A DNA stretch of 33,014 nucleotides. Source: Chloroflexota bacterium (GTDB taxonomy: Bacteria > Chloroflexota > Anaerolineae > 4572-78 > J111). Below are positions 31,906-33,014 of the stretch, one piece after another. How positions within the stretch are numbered: position 1 is the first letter of the stretch; the number at the start of each line of letters is the position of its first letter. The translations under genes and the position numbers were made by a program. The stretch spans positions 1-33,014 of the forward strand of contig JAIFLK010000063.1 of NCBI GenBank assembly GCA_020049115.1, read 5' to 3'. Under the pieces are notes generated by a model. It did no database searches and had not been told where the DNA came from. It saw only the letters and a program-made list of their open reading frames with translations.

Positions 31906-33014
31906 TTAACTCTCCAAATCCAGCCCCAACTCTACAAAAATATGCTCTGCCGAGAAATGGCGGCCTAATTCCTCCGCCGTAATTTTAACCAATTGCTGCA
32001 AGCTGGTCGCTTGACGCATCTTTTCCGTAATTTCTTGTACCAAACGGTCATGGCGCACCCGTTGCTCAACATCATGGCGAGTTTTCTGCTCTAGCAGATA
32101 AATCCGCCGCGTCGCCACCGCTGCCGCCGTTGGCTCAACCAAACGCTCTAACACAAATTTTTCCAGGTCATTAAAGATGTAAGGCTTCGTCCAACTACAA
32201 AATATAATCCCCTGCCACCGCCGCCCACTATATAACGGAATGATAACGAGCGCATGGCTATTGAGTTTTAAAAACACGGCGCGCGTCGGCTCATCAATGC
32301 GCGGGTCGTCGGCGATGTGAGGCACAATAAAAATACTACTGGGCTTTTCCAACCACAAATGCGCCAACGGAAAATCCACCAACTCAAAACGGTGGTGCAT
32401 TAACGCATCTTGCAGTTGTAATTGGCCGTATTGCCAAATCGCCACCACCTCAGAAGCCACTAACTGCCCCTGGTCATTCGTCTCGGTATAATGTAATGTT
32501 AGCCGTAAATCTTGGTTTGAGTTTATTTGAGCAGCCCGCGTATTAAAAAATACTAAGCCCAGGACTGCTAAAAGCTCACCCTCATCAGTGGCTTTAGATA
32601 ACGCCACTTCCACTTGAGAAAGTAACTCTAATTGGGCGGTTCGTTGCTGTAAAATCTCAATATTTCGTAAATTTTGAATCGCAACGGCTGATTGCGCGAT
32701 TAAAGTGGTCAAACGACGCACATCTGCGGCAAGAAATTGGTGTGGGCAAGGATAAGCAATATTAAAAAAACCGAGCCATTTCCCCCCCACCACTACTGGC
32801 ACGAAAATCACGCTCTGAAAGCCCACATCTAAATACCATTTCCGCAAAGATTCATCTAAAATCGGCGAGGTGGTCACATCTTCAATAATTGTGGGTCTAT
32901 CAGGGTGCAAAATAGCGAGGGTCGAGGGAAAAGCGGAAATGGGATAATGGGTTGGCAATCCCTCAGTAGGGAGATTGGTACGTCGGGCCAAAACGTCTAT
33001 TGATTGCGGCGTAG
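31906..33014 (-). CDS. Multi-GAF protein, 5' end outside the window
   Basis: The frame stays open to the right edge (first codons read as TPQSIDVLARRTNLP), so this is the C-terminal part of a longer soluble protein. A TTG near 32991 could be read as a start but interrupts a normal GAF sequence, so I reject it. Counting residues from that TTG: the end of one GAF (about 1-110), a full GAF (about 120-300; QVEVALSKATDEGEL ... AVATRRIYLLEQ) and the helical tail (LVQEITEKMRQATSLQQLV, about 318-355). This is the same soluble-array type as 18444-21134, 21253-24843 and 24888-27701, showing that the sensor cluster continues beyond the window. No output domain in the visible part. Its stop codon lies two bases before the ATPase start. 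Confidence 0.9.
   Translation of the reverse strand, partial: TPQSIDVLARRTNLPTEGLPTHYPISAFPSTLAILHPDRPTIIEDVTTSPILDESLRKWYLDVGFQSVIFVPVVVGGKWLGFFNIAYPCPHQFLAADVRRLTTLIAQSAVAIQNLRNIEILQQRTAQLELLSQVEVALSKATDEGELLAVLGLVFFNTRAAQINSNQDLRLTLHYTETNDQGQLVASEVVAIWQYGQLQLQDALMHHRFELVDFPLAHLWLEKPSSIFIVPHIADDPRIDEPTRAVFLKLNSHALVIIPLYSGRRWQGIIFCSWTKPYIFNDLEKFVLERLVEPTAAAVATRRIYLLEQKTRHDVEQRVRHDRLVQEITEKMRQATSLQQLVKITAEELGRHFSAEHIFVELGLDLES
31909..31915 (-). promoter_or_regulatory. Shine-Dalgarno of the ATPase gene, inside the GAF gene's last codons
   Basis: Minus-strand GGAGAGT lies 5 bases before the ATG at 31903 and overlaps the last two sense codons and the start of the stop codon of the upstream gene. 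It fixes the ATPase start and implies translation of both genes from one message. Confidence 0.75.

Noticed and set aside
32986-32991. TTG as the true start of the rightmost GAF gene
   Set aside because: The frame is open upstream to the window edge and continues GAF-like sequence (TPQSIDVLARR), so this is an internal codon of a truncated gene.

Overview
All protein genes in this 33-kb window lie on the minus strand, so the functional order runs from high to low coordinates. The genome is moderately AT-rich, with short intergenic gaps and many small palindromic repeats. The dominant genes are long chains of GAF, PAS, HAMP and extracytoplasmic Cache domains, all ending in one characteristic helical tail. 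From family knowledge, this style of GAF protein is most typical of filamentous Chloroflexota (Anaerolineae-like). The repeats and the hybrid kinase would also fit a cyanobacterium or a Beggiatoa-like sulfur bacterium, so the assignment is an inference of moderate strength. There is no rRNA, tRNA, transposase or CRISPR array to anchor taxonomy.

Layout in transcription order. (1) 33014-31906: 3' part of a multi-GAF protein cut by the window edge. (2) 31903-30016: an ABC-type AAA ATPase overlapping an HNH-nuclease gene, resembling the Septu (PtuA/PtuB) defence pair. The HNH gene is broken: its 3' end continues out of frame and a middle part appears to be missing. (3) 29984-5936: nine more sensor proteins in a row. 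Five are membrane receptors (TM - Cache - TM - HAMP - GAF) and four are soluble GAF or PAS/GAF arrays, one of which carries a LOV blue-light domain. None has a kinase, cyclase, phosphodiesterase, phosphatase, DNA-binding or methyl-accepting output domain. (4) 5807-222: a six-TM histidine kinase overlapping a peptide-type solute-binding lipoprotein, then a soluble hybrid kinase (REC-HisKA-HATPase-REC).

My reading is that the ten tailed proteins are input modules: periplasmic ligands through Cache domains, blue light through LOV, unknown ligands through GAF/PAS. They may pass their state on by protein-protein contact, and the two histidine kinases at the end of the cluster are the only visible enzymes that could turn this into phosphorylation. 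This is inferred from gene order and domain content, not shown. Seven of the ten share a C-terminal layout: a Trp-centred linker, a sequence resembling the second half of a GAF domain, then one resembling the first half of a GAF that stops after its first strand.

Every true intergenic gap above 100 bp (1-221, 2316-2430, 5808-5935, 8051-8215, 10460-10621, 16040-16185, 21135-21252, 27702-27848) holds an inverted-repeat element, from at least five different families. One 110-bp MITE-like element occurs twice in opposite orientation, bracketing three receptor genes.
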